64,000 nucleotides of DNA from Bifidobacterium sp. 7101 (GTDB taxonomy: Bacteria > Actinomycetota > Actinomycetes > Actinomycetales > Bifidobacteriaceae): positions 310,001 to 374,000 of the forward strand of contig NZ_AWUN01000002.1 of the NCBI RefSeq assembly GCF_000499285.1, in the 5' to 3' direction. This document shows, in pieces, positions 1 to 10,060 of the stretch. The notes under the pieces are model-generated. The model was not told the origin of the DNA, made no database searches, and saw only the letters and a program-made list of their open reading frames with translations. How positions within the stretch are numbered: position 1 is the first letter of the stretch; each line of letters starts with the position of its first letter. Position numbers and translations under genes: made by a program.

Positions 1-147
1 CAGGATCCACATGTCTGCAATACCCGATCCGACCCGGACCAGGTCAGGGCTCGCCAGGTCGATGTCTCGGACATCCCCGAAGGACGTGAAATTACAGTCC
101 GTCTGGACCCGGCCTCAGTGAATGTGCTTGACCTGGCCATGGTCTGA
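1..147 (+). CDS. C-terminal end of a probable carbohydrate-active enzyme (partial)
   Basis: An open frame enters from the left edge and ends at TGA 145-147, giving 48 residues. The tail has alternating hydrophobic and charged residues (for example ITVRLDPASVNVLDL), like the C-terminal beta-sandwich of GH51-type alpha-L-arabinofuranosidases, which end in a similar 'P-x-S-V-x-V-L-x-L' strand. That resemblance is from memory and the fragment is too short to settle the family. It is transcribed toward ino1, which lies convergently. What is seen is only an intact reading frame with a plausible protein tail; the enzyme class is inferred. Confidence 0.4.
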   Translation, partial: QDPHVCNTRSDPDQVRARQVDVSDIPEGREITVRLDPASVNVLDLAMV

Positions 148-243
148 GAATCAGCAGCAGCGATCGGCGGGCTGGGCACTATGCCTGAAGTCCGCCGACT
201 CAAATCTACGATCCAGCTATATAAACAAACCAAACATATAAAC

Positions 244-283
244 AGCATGTGGCCGATCCCCCGAAAGAGGTCGGCCACATGCT
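244..283 (-). terminator. Intrinsic terminator between the convergent left-edge gene and ino1
   Basis: A 13-bp perfect inverted repeat (244-256 with 271-283) encloses a 14-nt loop. Reading on the minus strand, it lies just past the ino1 stop and is followed by a T-rich stretch (complement of 215-243), so it most likely ends ino1. It could also stop the incoming plus-strand gene. Confidence 0.75.
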
Positions 284-323
284 TATATCAGGCGCACGAC
301 AGCACCCGACTGGGGTGTTCTAC

Positions 324-1466
324 TCAGGCGTGCCAGACGTCCTTGCCGTTCTCCTTTGCGGCCTTGACATCGGCATCCAGGGCGCTCTCGTCACCCTCCA
401 CCTTGCCGGCGATGTAATCCTCGACCAGCTGACGGGCCTCGTTGTCCTCATGCTGGACAGCGGGCGACTTCATGAAGTAGGAGCTGGGTGCCAGCACCGG
501 GCCGGCCAGGTGGCGGTCCAGGGCGATCTTGGCGGCGCGCAGGGCATCGATGACGATGCCAGCCGAGTTGGGCGAATCCCAGACCTCCAGCTTGTACTCC
601 AGATTCAGCGGGACGTCACCAAAGGTGGTGCCCTCCAGACGCACAAAGGCGAACTTGCGGTCATCCAGCCAGGCCACATAGTCGGAAGGGCCGATGTGGA
701 CGTTGTGGGGATCCATGTCGTGGGGAACGATGGAGGTGACTGCACGGGTCTTGGAAACCTTCTTGGACTCCAGACGAGTACGCTGCAGCATGTTCATGAA
801 GTCCATGTTGCCGCCGACGTTCAGCTGGTAGGTGCGGTCCAGACGCACGCCGCGATCCTCGAAGAGGCGGGCCATGACCCTGTGGGTAATGGTGGCGCCC
901 ACCTGGCTCTTGATGTCATCACCCACGATGGGCAGGCCGGCATCGCGGAACTTCTGGGCCCACTCGGGGTCTGAGGCGATGAAGACAGGCAGGCAGTTGA
1001 CGAAGGCGCACCCGGCCTCGATGGCGGCGGTGGCATAGGCCTTGTCGGCCTGCTCAGAGCCGACGGGCAGGTAGGAGACCAGCACATCGACCTTCTTGTC
1101 GCGCAGGACCTGGGCCACATCCACGGGCTCGGCATCCGACTCGGTGATCATCTTCTTGTAGTACTCGCCCAGTCCGTCGCCGGTCGGCCCGCGCAGGACC
1201 TCCACGCCCTTGTTGGGGACGTCGCAGAACTTGTAGGTGTTGTTTTGCGAGGCGAAGATAGCCTCGCTCAGGTCCTTGCCGACCTTGAGTGAATCCACAT
1301 CGAAGGCGGTCACGAACTCCACGTCACGAATGCGGTAGCCACCGAAATTGGCGTGCATGATGCCGGGGATTTTGTCATCATCCTTGGCGTCCTTGTAATA
1401 CTCGACTCCCTGTACCAGCGAGGAAGCGCAGTTGCCCACGCCCGCTATAGCTACACGGATGCTCAT
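324..1466 (-). CDS. ino1: Inositol-3-phosphate synthase
   Basis: A 380-residue enzyme that converts glucose-6-phosphate to 1L-myo-inositol-1-phosphate using NAD, the first step toward inositol lipids. The Rossmann nucleotide motif AGVGNC lies at residues 8-13 at the extreme N-terminus, as in the short actinobacterial Ino1 form rather than the longer eukaryotic one. The central region carries the conserved '[11 protein letters not shown]' and '[10 protein letters not shown]' segments typical of the family. The ATG at 1466 is the natural start because the dinucleotide fold begins immediately. It is divergent from the PBP gene across about 160 bases. Family assignment is secure; the product's fate (phosphatidylinositol or otherwise) is not shown here. 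Confidence 0.95.
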   Translation of the reverse strand: MSIRVAIAGVGNCASSLVQGVEYYKDAKDDDKIPGIMHANFGGYRIRDVEFVTAFDVDSLKVGKDLSEAIFASQNNTYKFCDVPNKGVEVLRGPTGDGLGEYYKKMITESDAEPVDVAQVLRDKKVDVLVSYLPVGSEQADKAYATAAIEAGCAFVNCLPVFIASDPEWAQKFRDAGLPIVGDDIKSQVGATITHRVMARLFEDRGVRLDRTYQLNVGGNMDFMNMLQRTRLESKKVSKTRAVTSIVPHDMDPHNVHIGPSDYVAWLDDRKFAFVRLEGTTFGDVPLNLEYKLEVWDSPNSAGIVIDALRAAKIALDRHLAGPVLAPSSYFMKSPAVQHEDNEARQLVEDYIAGKVEGDESALDADVKAAKENGKDVWHA

Positions 1467-1628
1467 ACAAACTCCTCTGATTTACTGAGTTATTCCAACC
1501 TAAGCATACCTTCTCCCGATGAATAGCATGGAGGAATGAGCAGTACAGAACTCCAAGGATGGCGCAAACGTACGAAAATGATGAACGTTCAGCCTTAGGT
1601 CGAACAGTTTTCAGCCCCGCCGGATAGC

Positions 1629-3887
1629 GTGGTTGGCATGGCCAATCAGACTCGTTCAGTCAGTTCGACCTCTCCCACACGCAGGACCCAGTCCGGAACG
1701 CGCGGCAGCAGGAATCGCGCCGACAGGCTCACCTCGCGGCATGCCGACCGGAAACCCCGGGGCGGCGGACCCCGTCGCGGACGGCCCCACAAATCGCATC
1801 GCGTACTTAAGTGGACCCTGGCCCTGCTGGGACTGGTGCTGGTCGCCGGGGCGGCGGCCTTCGCATACCTGTATCTGACCACTGAAATCATCCCGCCTGA
1901 GAAACAGGCCCTGGCACAAAAGACCACGGTCTACTATGCGGACGGCACCACCCCCATCGGAACCTACGCCAATCAGAACCGGGAGATCATCAACTGCTCG
2001 ATCCTGCCCAAGTATGTGGGCAATGCGGTCGTTGCCTCGGAAAACCGCACCTTCTACAAGGACAACGGCATCGACCTCAAAGGCATCAGCCGAGCGCTCT
2101 TCAACAACGTGACCAAGGGCACCCGACAGGGCGGATCCACCATCACCCAGCAGTATGCCGAGCGCTACTATCTGGGCGAGACCACCACCTACAAGGGCAA
2201 GCTACGCGAGGCCATTCTCTCCTTGAAGATTTCCAGGACTGAGGATAAGGACACCGTCCTTTGCAACTATCTGAACACCATCTACTTCGGACGTGGCGCT
2301 TACGGGATCCAGGCCGCCGCGCAAAACTACTTCGGTAAGGACGCCAAGGACCTGACCATGCCTGAGTCGGCCATGCTGGCTGGCATTATCCCCGCCCCTG
2401 CCTCCTGGGACCCGGCGGTCAACCCCAAGCAGGCCGAGTCCCGCTTCCGCCGCGTGCTGGCCATCATGGAGGAGGACCACTACATCAGCCATCAGGACCG
2501 GGCCAGCGCCCAAATGCCGCAGACCATCAAATACATGCCGCAGAACGTCTACCAGGGACCCAACGGCTACCTGCTGCGCATGGTCCGCAACGAGCTGTCC
2601 TCCGGCAAAAAGGCCCCATTCACCGCAGACGACCTGGACACAGGAGGCTACCGGATTATCACCACCATCCAAAAGGACAAGCAGGATCTGATGTTCCAGG
2701 TGGCCAGTCCGTCCACAGGCAACAAGCATCTGCCAGCCACTCTGCAGATCGGGGGACTTTCGGTCGACCCCAAGACCGGGGCCATCATCTCCCTGTACGC
2801 CGGTGACGACTACCTGACCCACCAGCTCAACAACGTGGATCAGGCGACCTTCCAGGTCGGTTCGACCATGAAGGCTTACACGCTCCTGGGCGCCATCCAG
2901 GATGGGGTCAGCCTGAACACGGTCTTCAACGGCAATTCACCGCGTACCTTCTCCAGCGTGGGCAAGTCCGTAGCCAACGCCGGAAATGTCAGCTACGGGT
3001 ACATCAACCTCTACTCGGCATTCGCCAACTCGGTCAACACGGTCTTCATGGACCTGGGCGAACACGTGACCTCACAAAAGATTGCCCAAGTAGCCCACAC
3101 AGCCGGCATCACCGGGAAAATCGATGATACGACCACCTTCGACACCCTGGGTGTGGACGCTCTCTCGGTCTATGACGTGACCCAGGGTTACGCCACCCTG
3201 GCCAATGGAGGGCAACGGCCCAAGTTGCACCTGGTCGCCCAGGTCAAAGACACCAAGGATCAGGAGCTTTACACGGCTGCAATCCAGTCGGATCAGGTCT
3301 TCAACGCCGATCAGGTGGCTCTGCTGCAGAAGGCCATGACCACCACGGTCCAGCGCGGCACTGCATCCTATGCCCGTTCTCTGGGGCGACCCATCGCGGG
3401 CAAGACCGGCACGGCCAATGACCAGACCGCCATCTCCTTCATCGGATTCACCCCCTCGCTCCTGACCACCTTCGCCGTCTGGAATCAGGGGCAGGACGGC
3501 GGCGCCCTGAAGGTGCCGGATCACTATCACGACAACTTCTATGCGGTCCAGCTTTTCACCCAATATATGAAGTCGGCTCTGGGCAACAGTCCAGTGGAAC
3601 GTTTCCCGGATGCCGAAGACCACGGCAAGGTCGGTGGCCCGGAAGGCAACTGGGGCACCGGATCCAGGCAGAGCAGCTCGTCCACGCGCAACCGTGAATA
3701 CTCATACGCACCCAGGCAACGCTCCCAGCGCCAGAACTCCGAGCAGGAGCAGTCCGGGTCCGGCAGTGGTTCGGGCGCTGGTGCTGGAGGCGGAACGGAG
3801 AGCGAAGACAACAGCGGCAGCAGTGAGGGCGGCAACGAAGGCAGCACTCAGGGTCAGGGCAACTCCGGGGGCGAGTCATCCCAGTAG
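1629..3887 (+). CDS. Class A penicillin-binding protein (bifunctional transglycosylase/transpeptidase)
   Basis: A 752-residue peptidoglycan polymerase and cross-linker anchored in the membrane. The order is: Arg/Ser-rich cytoplasmic head (1-57), one membrane helix (about 58-80), GT51 glycosyltransferase domain with the catalytic Glu in SENRTFY (E138) and RQGGSTITQQ, then the transpeptidase domain. The three transpeptidase motifs are present: STMK with nucleophile S412, SVN at 468-470 and KTGT at 592-595. The last about 90 residues are a low-complexity Ser/Gly/Glu/Gln tail. The frame opens with GTG at 1629; the ATG at 1638 is equally possible and neither has a strong ribosome site. The gene stands alone and is followed by a hairpin terminator at 3924-3961. 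Confidence 0.94.
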   Translation: MVGMANQTRSVSSTSPTRRTQSGTRGSRNRADRLTSRHADRKPRGGGPRRGRPHKSHRVLKWTLALLGLVLVAGAAAFAYLYLTTEIIPPEKQALAQKTTVYYADGTTPIGTYANQNREIINCSILPKYVGNAVVASENRTFYKDNGIDLKGISRALFNNVTKGTRQGGSTITQQYAERYYLGETTTYKGKLREAILSLKISRTEDKDTVLCNYLNTIYFGRGAYGIQAAAQNYFGKDAKDLTMPESAMLAGIIPAPASWDPAVNPKQAESRFRRVLAIMEEDHYISHQDRASAQMPQTIKYMPQNVYQGPNGYLLRMVRNELSSGKKAPFTADDLDTGGYRIITTIQKDKQDLMFQVASPSTGNKHLPATLQIGGLSVDPKTGAIISLYAGDDYLTHQLNNVDQATFQVGSTMKAYTLLGAIQDGVSLNTVFNGNSPRTFSSVGKSVANAGNVSYGYINLYSAFANSVNTVFMDLGEHVTSQKIAQVAHTAGITGKIDDTTTFDTLGVDALSVYDVTQGYATLANGGQRPKLHLVAQVKDTKDQELYTAAIQSDQVFNADQVALLQKAMTTTVQRGTASYARSLGRPIAGKTGTANDQTAISFIGFTPSLLTTFAVWNQGQDGGALKVPDHYHDNFYAVQLFTQYMKSALGNSPVERFPDAEDHGKVGGPEGNWGTGSRQSSSSTRNREYSYAPRQRSQRQNSEQEQSGSGSGSGAGAGGGTESEDNSGSSEGGNEGSTQGQGNSGGESSQ

Positions 3888-3923
3888 TAAACCAGCCAGC
3901 GGGTATACCTGTTCAGACAATTT

Positions 3924-3961
3924 GGTCCGATCCGGGCGTAACTGTGCGTCCGGATCGGGCC
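3924..3961. terminator. Hairpin between the convergent PBP gene and leuA
   Basis: A 12-bp inverted repeat (3924-3935 with 3950-3961, one G-T pair) lies between the PBP stop and the leuA stop. It is followed by TTTTCT some 14 nt later on the plus strand and preceded by a T-run on the other, so it may serve both genes. Confidence 0.65.
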
Positions 3962-3990
3962 TAAAGGACCGGTATTGGATTTTCTGGCCT

Positions 3991-5901
3991 TCAGCCGCGC
4001 TGGAAACGGTTGAGCGCCGAGATGATGGCCTTGAGGGAGCTGGTGGAGATGGACGAGTCGATGCCCACACCCCAGATCACCCGGGACCTGGCCGGTTCAC
4101 CCACCTGGCATTCCACGTAGGAAGCCGCCAGAGCATCCGTACCGGCGGTCATGGCGTGCTCGGCGTAATCCAGGACCGAGACGGTCTGATCCAGGGACTT
4201 GAGTGCATCCAGGAAGGCCGCAATAGGACCATTCCCATGTCCCTGAACACGACGACGCACCTCAGGATCGCCTGGAGCGAGCCCCCTATCCAGCAGGGTG
4301 GCATCGAGAACCGTGTCGGAGCCGTCCTCGCCGGAGGTGACTGCCACATTCAGCAGCTTGAAGCGTCCCCACTGATGCAGGGTCTCGTCGCGTTGATCGG
4401 CCATGGACTCGCCGCCGACAACGCTTCCGCCGGCCTCCACGGGCAGGTACTCGTCCTTGAAGAGCCGCCAGATGTCGGCATCCTTGACCTCGCGCTTGGT
4501 GCTGTCGGCATAGCTCTGGACCAGACGTTCGAACTCCACCTGGAGACGCTTGGGTAGATCCAGATGGTGGTTGGCCTTGAGCAGGTAGGCCATGCCGCCC
4601 TTGCCCGACTGGGAGTTGACCCGGATGATGGCCTCGTAGTTGCCGCCCACATCCTTGGGATCGATGGGCAGGTAGGGCACCAGCCAGAGGAAGTCATCGG
4701 GGTTGGCGTTGGCGCGTAGAGCCGCCTGCTGCCGGGCATCCAGCCCCTTCTTGATCGCATCCTGGTGGGAGCCGGAGAAGGCTGTGAAGACGAAATTGCC
4801 CACATAGGGGTGCCGCTCGGAGACGGCGATCTGATTGCAGTACTCCACCGTCCGACGAATGCCGGGCATATCGGAGAAGTCCAGCTGAGGGTCGATCCCC
4901 TGGACCAGCAGGTTCAGCCCCACCGTGCAAATGTCGACATTGCCGGTGCGCTCGCCATTGCCCAGCAGACAGCCCTCCACCCGGTCGGCCCCGGCCAGCA
5001 GACTGAGTTCGGTGGCGGCCACAGCCATACCCTCGTCGTTGTGGGGATGCAGGGAGAGCACCACCGCATCCCGGTCCTTGAGATTGGTTGATATGTACTC
5101 CACCTCGTCGGCGAAGACGTTTGGGGTGGTCATCTCCACGGTGTTGGGCAGGTTGATGATCATGGGGTGTTCCGGCGTGGGCCTGATCACGTCGATGACC
5201 GCGTTGCAGACCTCCAGGGAATACTCAGGCTCTGCCCCGGAGAAGGACTCGGGCGAATACTCATAGGAAAGATCAGTGCCCCCGGCATCGGCCTCCAGGG
5301 AGCGGCAGAGCTCGGCAGCGTCGGTGGCCAGCTTCTTGATCCCGGCCTTGTCCTTGTGGAAGACAACCTCCCGCTGCAGGACCGAAACCGAGTTGTAGAA
5401 GTGGACCACGGCCCGCTTGGCCCCACGCAGGGCCTCATAGGTTCGGCGAATCAGGTGCTCGCGGGCCTGGGTCAGGACCACGATGGTCACATCGTCAGGA
5501 ATCAGCTCGCGCTCTATCAGTAGGCGAATGAAGTCATAATCGGTCTCGGAGGCCGAGGGGAAGCCCACTTCGATCTCCTTGAAGCCCATGGAGATCAGCA
5601 GATTCCAGAATCTCAGCTTGCGCTCGGAATCCATGGGGTCGACCAGGGCCTGGTTGCCGTCGCGAAGATCGACCGAGCACCAACGGGGCGCCCGCTTCAG
5701 GGTCTTGCCCGGCCAGGTGCGCTGCGGGTAGTCGAAGGGAACCTGCTTGTTGTAGGCCACATATTTGTTGTAGGGCATGGCACTGGGCTTCTGCGGCGAA
5801 CCCACGAACCTGGGGGGAGGCAGCAGCAGGTCGTTGTTCCCTCCATTGGACGCCGCGGCCTGGGCCGCAAGATCAAACACGGATGCACGATCCTGATCCA
5901 T
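3991..5901 (-). CDS. leuA: 2-isopropylmalate synthase
   Basis: A 636-residue enzyme that condenses acetyl-CoA with 2-ketoisovalerate, the committed step of leucine synthesis. The HMGL-like TIM barrel carries the metal and substrate motif DLRDGNQAL at residues 78-86 and SLHPHNDEG further on. A C-terminal leucine-sensing domain follows, ending in conserved 'VGIDSSISTSSLKAIISALNR'-type residues. Length and N-terminal extension fit the long actinobacterial LeuA2 class. The ATG at 5901 has a strong AAGGAGG ribosome site 4-5 nt upstream. No leucine-codon leader peptide or T-box was recognised in 5902-6164. It stands alone. Confidence 0.95.
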   Translation of the reverse strand: MDQDRASVFDLAAQAAASNGGNNDLLLPPPRFVGSPQKPSAMPYNKYVAYNKQVPFDYPQRTWPGKTLKRAPRWCSVDLRDGNQALVDPMDSERKLRFWNLLISMGFKEIEVGFPSASETDYDFIRLLIERELIPDDVTIVVLTQAREHLIRRTYEALRGAKRAVVHFYNSVSVLQREVVFHKDKAGIKKLATDAAELCRSLEADAGGTDLSYEYSPESFSGAEPEYSLEVCNAVIDVIRPTPEHPMIINLPNTVEMTTPNVFADEVEYISTNLKDRDAVVLSLHPHNDEGMAVAATELSLLAGADRVEGCLLGNGERTGNVDICTVGLNLLVQGIDPQLDFSDMPGIRRTVEYCNQIAVSERHPYVGNFVFTAFSGSHQDAIKKGLDARQQAALRANANPDDFLWLVPYLPIDPKDVGGNYEAIIRVNSQSGKGGMAYLLKANHHLDLPKRLQVEFERLVQSYADSTKREVKDADIWRLFKDEYLPVEAGGSVVGGESMADQRDETLHQWGRFKLLNVAVTSGEDGSDTVLDATLLDRGLAPGDPEVRRRVQGHGNGPIAAFLDALKSLDQTVSVLDYAEHAMTAGTDALAASYVECQVGEPARSRVIWGVGIDSSISTSSLKAIISALNRFQRG

Positions 5902-6105
5902 CTCTCCTCCTTCTTTCGTTCGTCGGAAACCACAATGTCACCCGGCTATAGGTGTTCGGGCAGGCCGAAATCGTACCGGGGGTGCCATTATCTTACCGGA
6001 GGAGAGCCGGGACATGCGGTCCGGGTCCGCATTCCGACGCAGGGAAAAGCCGGCACATGGGGTCTGGCATAATTCGCATGGGTGTCAAGGACGCAAACAC
6101 CACAC

Positions 6106-6137
6106 TATGCAAGCACTGACAGAGTGCTCACTGCATA
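6106..6137 (-). terminator. Hairpin downstream of the DUF5701-like gene
   Basis: An interrupted inverted repeat: a 6-bp outer stem (6106-6111 with 6132-6137) and a 5-bp inner stem (6113-6117 with 6123-6127). It lies about 30 nt past the stop at 6165. No clear U-tract follows on the minus strand, so it may be a processing or attenuation hairpin in front of leuA rather than a terminator. Confidence 0.35.
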
Positions 6138-6164
6138 AGATTCAGAAGATTCAGTAGAAGGGAT

Positions 6165-6785
6165 TCACTGGAAGAGGGAGACGCCGCGACGGCCCTCGCA
6201 GTAGGCGTTGCCCAGCCAGGTGTGACGCGAGTTGGGCCAGACCGAACCCAGACGGGGAGCGTTCTGGCTCATCCAGATGCTGGGCACGCGCCCATCAGCG
6301 CTGTGGGAACCCAGCAGGTTGAAGCCGTTCTTGACCGCAAGCCAGTCGGGATGCTGGGTGGCGATGGCCAGCCCCTCCTCCAAGGTCAGAGGGAGCCGAT
6401 CGTCGGAGTCGATCAGCTTGCGGGCTACGTCCGGTTCTCGGTTGGTGTAGCAGGTGCCGGTATGTGGCTCCAGGACGATGTAGAAGGGTCCCTCGGGCGG
6501 CTCGAACCCGTTCTGCGGCAGGAAGCTGGCGATGTCGCGCGGCGGCATAGTGGTAAAGCCGGCCATGCGATTGATGCTGGTCCGGGCGATCAACGACTCA
6601 GGTGAGACCAGCTCCCTGGTGGGAATGAGCAGGATCTGCTCGCCCAACTCAGTGGACTCCAGCGCGGAAATCAGAGGCTGGGCCAAGGCTCTGAAAGCGG
6701 CGGCGCTGATGTCCGCCACATCCGGATAGCCCAGGGCCACGATCCGATCCAGTTGCCGCTGCACTTCTTGGGAAGATCTGGTCAT
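6165..6785 (-). CDS. DUF5701-family protein of unknown function
   Basis: A soluble protein of about 206 residues resembling the actinobacterial DUF5701 family, with no known activity. Recognisable features are an N-terminal helical segment, 'INRMAGFTTMPPRDI' in the middle, and a Trp-rich C-terminal part (SIWMSQNAPRLGSVWPNSRH). There is no signal peptide or membrane segment. I placed the start at ATG 6785, which has GGAG just upstream although spacing is tight; an upstream in-frame start at 6812 would add nine residues. It lies between leuA and asd on the same strand, but spacing on both sides suggests separate expression. The family name is from memory of conserved segments and should be treated as probable. 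Confidence 0.7.
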   Translation of the reverse strand: MTRSSQEVQRQLDRIVALGYPDVADISAAAFRALAQPLISALESTELGEQILLIPTRELVSPESLIARTSINRMAGFTTMPPRDIASFLPQNGFEPPEGPFYIVLEPHTGTCYTNREPDVARKLIDSDDRLPLTLEEGLAIATQHPDWLAVKNGFNLLGSHSADGRVPSIWMSQNAPRLGSVWPNSRHTWLGNAYCEGRRGVSLFQ

Positions 6786-6826
6786 GATCTCCAGTCTAAT
6801 CGGTGCCCACAAGCGAACCGGGCATC

Positions 6827-8492
<1,666 letters not shown>

Positions 8493-8496
<4 letters not shown>

Positions 8497-9326
8497 GACC
8501 TTCCTTCCGTCATATCCCGTTGCCTGTCGGTGTGTGCAGCGGGGGGATCCGGCAACTGGCCGGTCTCCAGATTGGGAATCTTGTCGACATCGACATCATC
8601 GGGCATAATCAGCGTGCCAGGACGATGGGAAAAGGAGCTGCGCACATGGATGGGCATGCGGAAGCGCTGGGCATACTCCACGCAGCGCAGGGCCAGCACC
8701 TTGGATCCGCCGGCTGCCATCTCCAGCATTTCCTCGTATGAGATGCGAGCGATTCTTCGGGCGGTGGGCACAATGCGCGGATCGGCGGTAAAGACGCCGT
8801 CCACATCGGTATAGATCTCGCAGACATCCGCCTTGAGTGCCACAGCCAAGGCCACAGCCGAGGTGTCCGAACCGCCGCGGCCCAGGGTGGTGGCATCGCC
8901 GTCGGCGTTGACCCCCTGGAAACCTGCTACGATTCCCACTTCGCCTCGGTCCAGGGCCTTCATGACTCGCTGGGGTCGGACATGGCGGATGTGGGCTGCA
9001 CCGTAGCGTGCATCAGTCATGAATCCCGCCTGCGAACCGGTGAAGGAATGGGCATGCTCACCTTGTGCATGGATGCTCATAGCCAGCAGGCTCATGGAGA
9101 TGCGTTCCCCCGCCGTCATAAGCATGTCCATCTCACGGGCCGGAGGATTGGAGTCCACATCCATGGCCTGATCGATCAGATCGTCAGTGGTGTCCCCCAT
9201 GGCGGAAACCACCACGGCGATGTCATTGCCTGCGCGCTTGGTATCGATGATGCGCTTGGCCACACGCTTGATGGAGTCCGAGTCCGCCACTGAAGACCCG
9301 CCATATTTCTGAACGATAAGTGCCAC
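8493..9326 (-). CDS. lysC: Aspartokinase catalytic (alpha) subunit
   Basis: A 277-residue amino-acid-kinase-fold protein that phosphorylates aspartate using ATP, the entry step to the aspartate family. Visible are the N-terminal VQKYGGSSV motif (residues 5-13), '[11 protein letters not shown]' in the nucleotide region and '[15 protein letters not shown]'. The chain ends after the kinase domain and a short linker, without any ACT domain, which is supplied by the overlapping downstream gene. Start ATG 9326 fits the usual N-terminus. Together with the ACT gene and asd it forms a three-gene operon. I infer that the two chains assemble as an alpha2beta2 enzyme. Confidence 0.92.
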
Positions 9327-9454
9327 TGCTGTTCCATCCCGCGACGGTTAAGCCACTAGACCATCATCTGCAACATATTGATTATATGGATTATACGAAC
9401 GACACCGTTTTATCAGACCCTCTCCACCAACATGCGAAACTATGACTGCGGGCC

Positions 9455-10060
9455 TTACAGATCGCGGCGGCCGGAAATCGCCCGACCAAGGGTGATCTCG
9501 TCAGCATATTCCAGATCACTGCCGACAGGCAGACCGCTGGCCAGCCTGGTGACCCGAAGATCCAGAGGACCCAGCAGCCGTCCCAAGTAGGTGGTGGTGG
9601 CCTCGCCTTCGATGTTGGGATCCAGGGCCAGCATGACCTCTTTGACCTGATCTGTGCCCAACCGTTTCAAGAGCTCGGGAATGCGCAGATCACCGGGCCC
9701 AACGTTGGACATAGGATCGATGGCCCCGCCCAGCACATGATATAGGCCCCGGTATTCTCCAGTACGTTCGATACTCATGACGTCCTTGGGCTCCTCGACT
9801 ACACAGATGATGCTGCGGTCACGCCTCGGATCCTGACAAATGGGGCATGGACTGGTCTCGCAGACATTACCGCAGATCTCGCAAAACCGGACCTTCTCCT
9901 TGGCGGCGACGATGGCGTCGGCCAGATCCTGAGCACTGCGCCGATCGGCTCCCAGAATGTAGAAGGCGATGCGCTGCGCCCCCTTGGGACCAATGCCTGG
10001 CAGTTGAGCAAAAGCATCAATCAGCTCTTGAATGGCTCCATCATAGGTAGCAGCCATCAT
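9455..10060 (-). CDS. recR: Recombination mediator RecR
   Basis: A 201-residue DNA-repair protein that helps load RecA at gaps together with RecF/RecO. An N-terminal helix-hairpin-helix ([17 protein letters not shown], about 20-36) is followed by a Cys4 zinc site (C60, C63, C72, C75) and a Toprim domain starting near residue 83. The first ATG (10060) overlaps the dnaX stop as ATGA; the second ATG (10057) is better spaced from the GGAGG site, so the true start may be either. Translational coupling to dnaX is clear, a very common gene pair. Confidence 0.95.
   Translation of the reverse strand: MMAATYDGAIQELIDAFAQLPGIGPKGAQRIAFYILGADRRSAQDLADAIVAAKEKVRFCEICGNVCETSPCPICQDPRRDRSIICVVEEPKDVMSIERTGEYRGLYHVLGGAIDPMSNVGPGDLRIPELLKRLGTDQVKEVMLALDPNIEGEATTTYLGRLLGPLDLRVTRLASGLPVGSDLEYADEITLGRAISGRRDL

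Noticed and set aside
249-974. Long plus-strand open frame antisense to ino1
   Set aside because: High-G+C shadow frame: ino1 on the other strand has full family motifs and the plus frame has no recognisable domain or ribosome site.
5902-6164. T-box or leucine leader peptide upstream of leuA
   Set aside because: No T-box core sequence and no short ORF rich in leucine codons was found on the minus strand.
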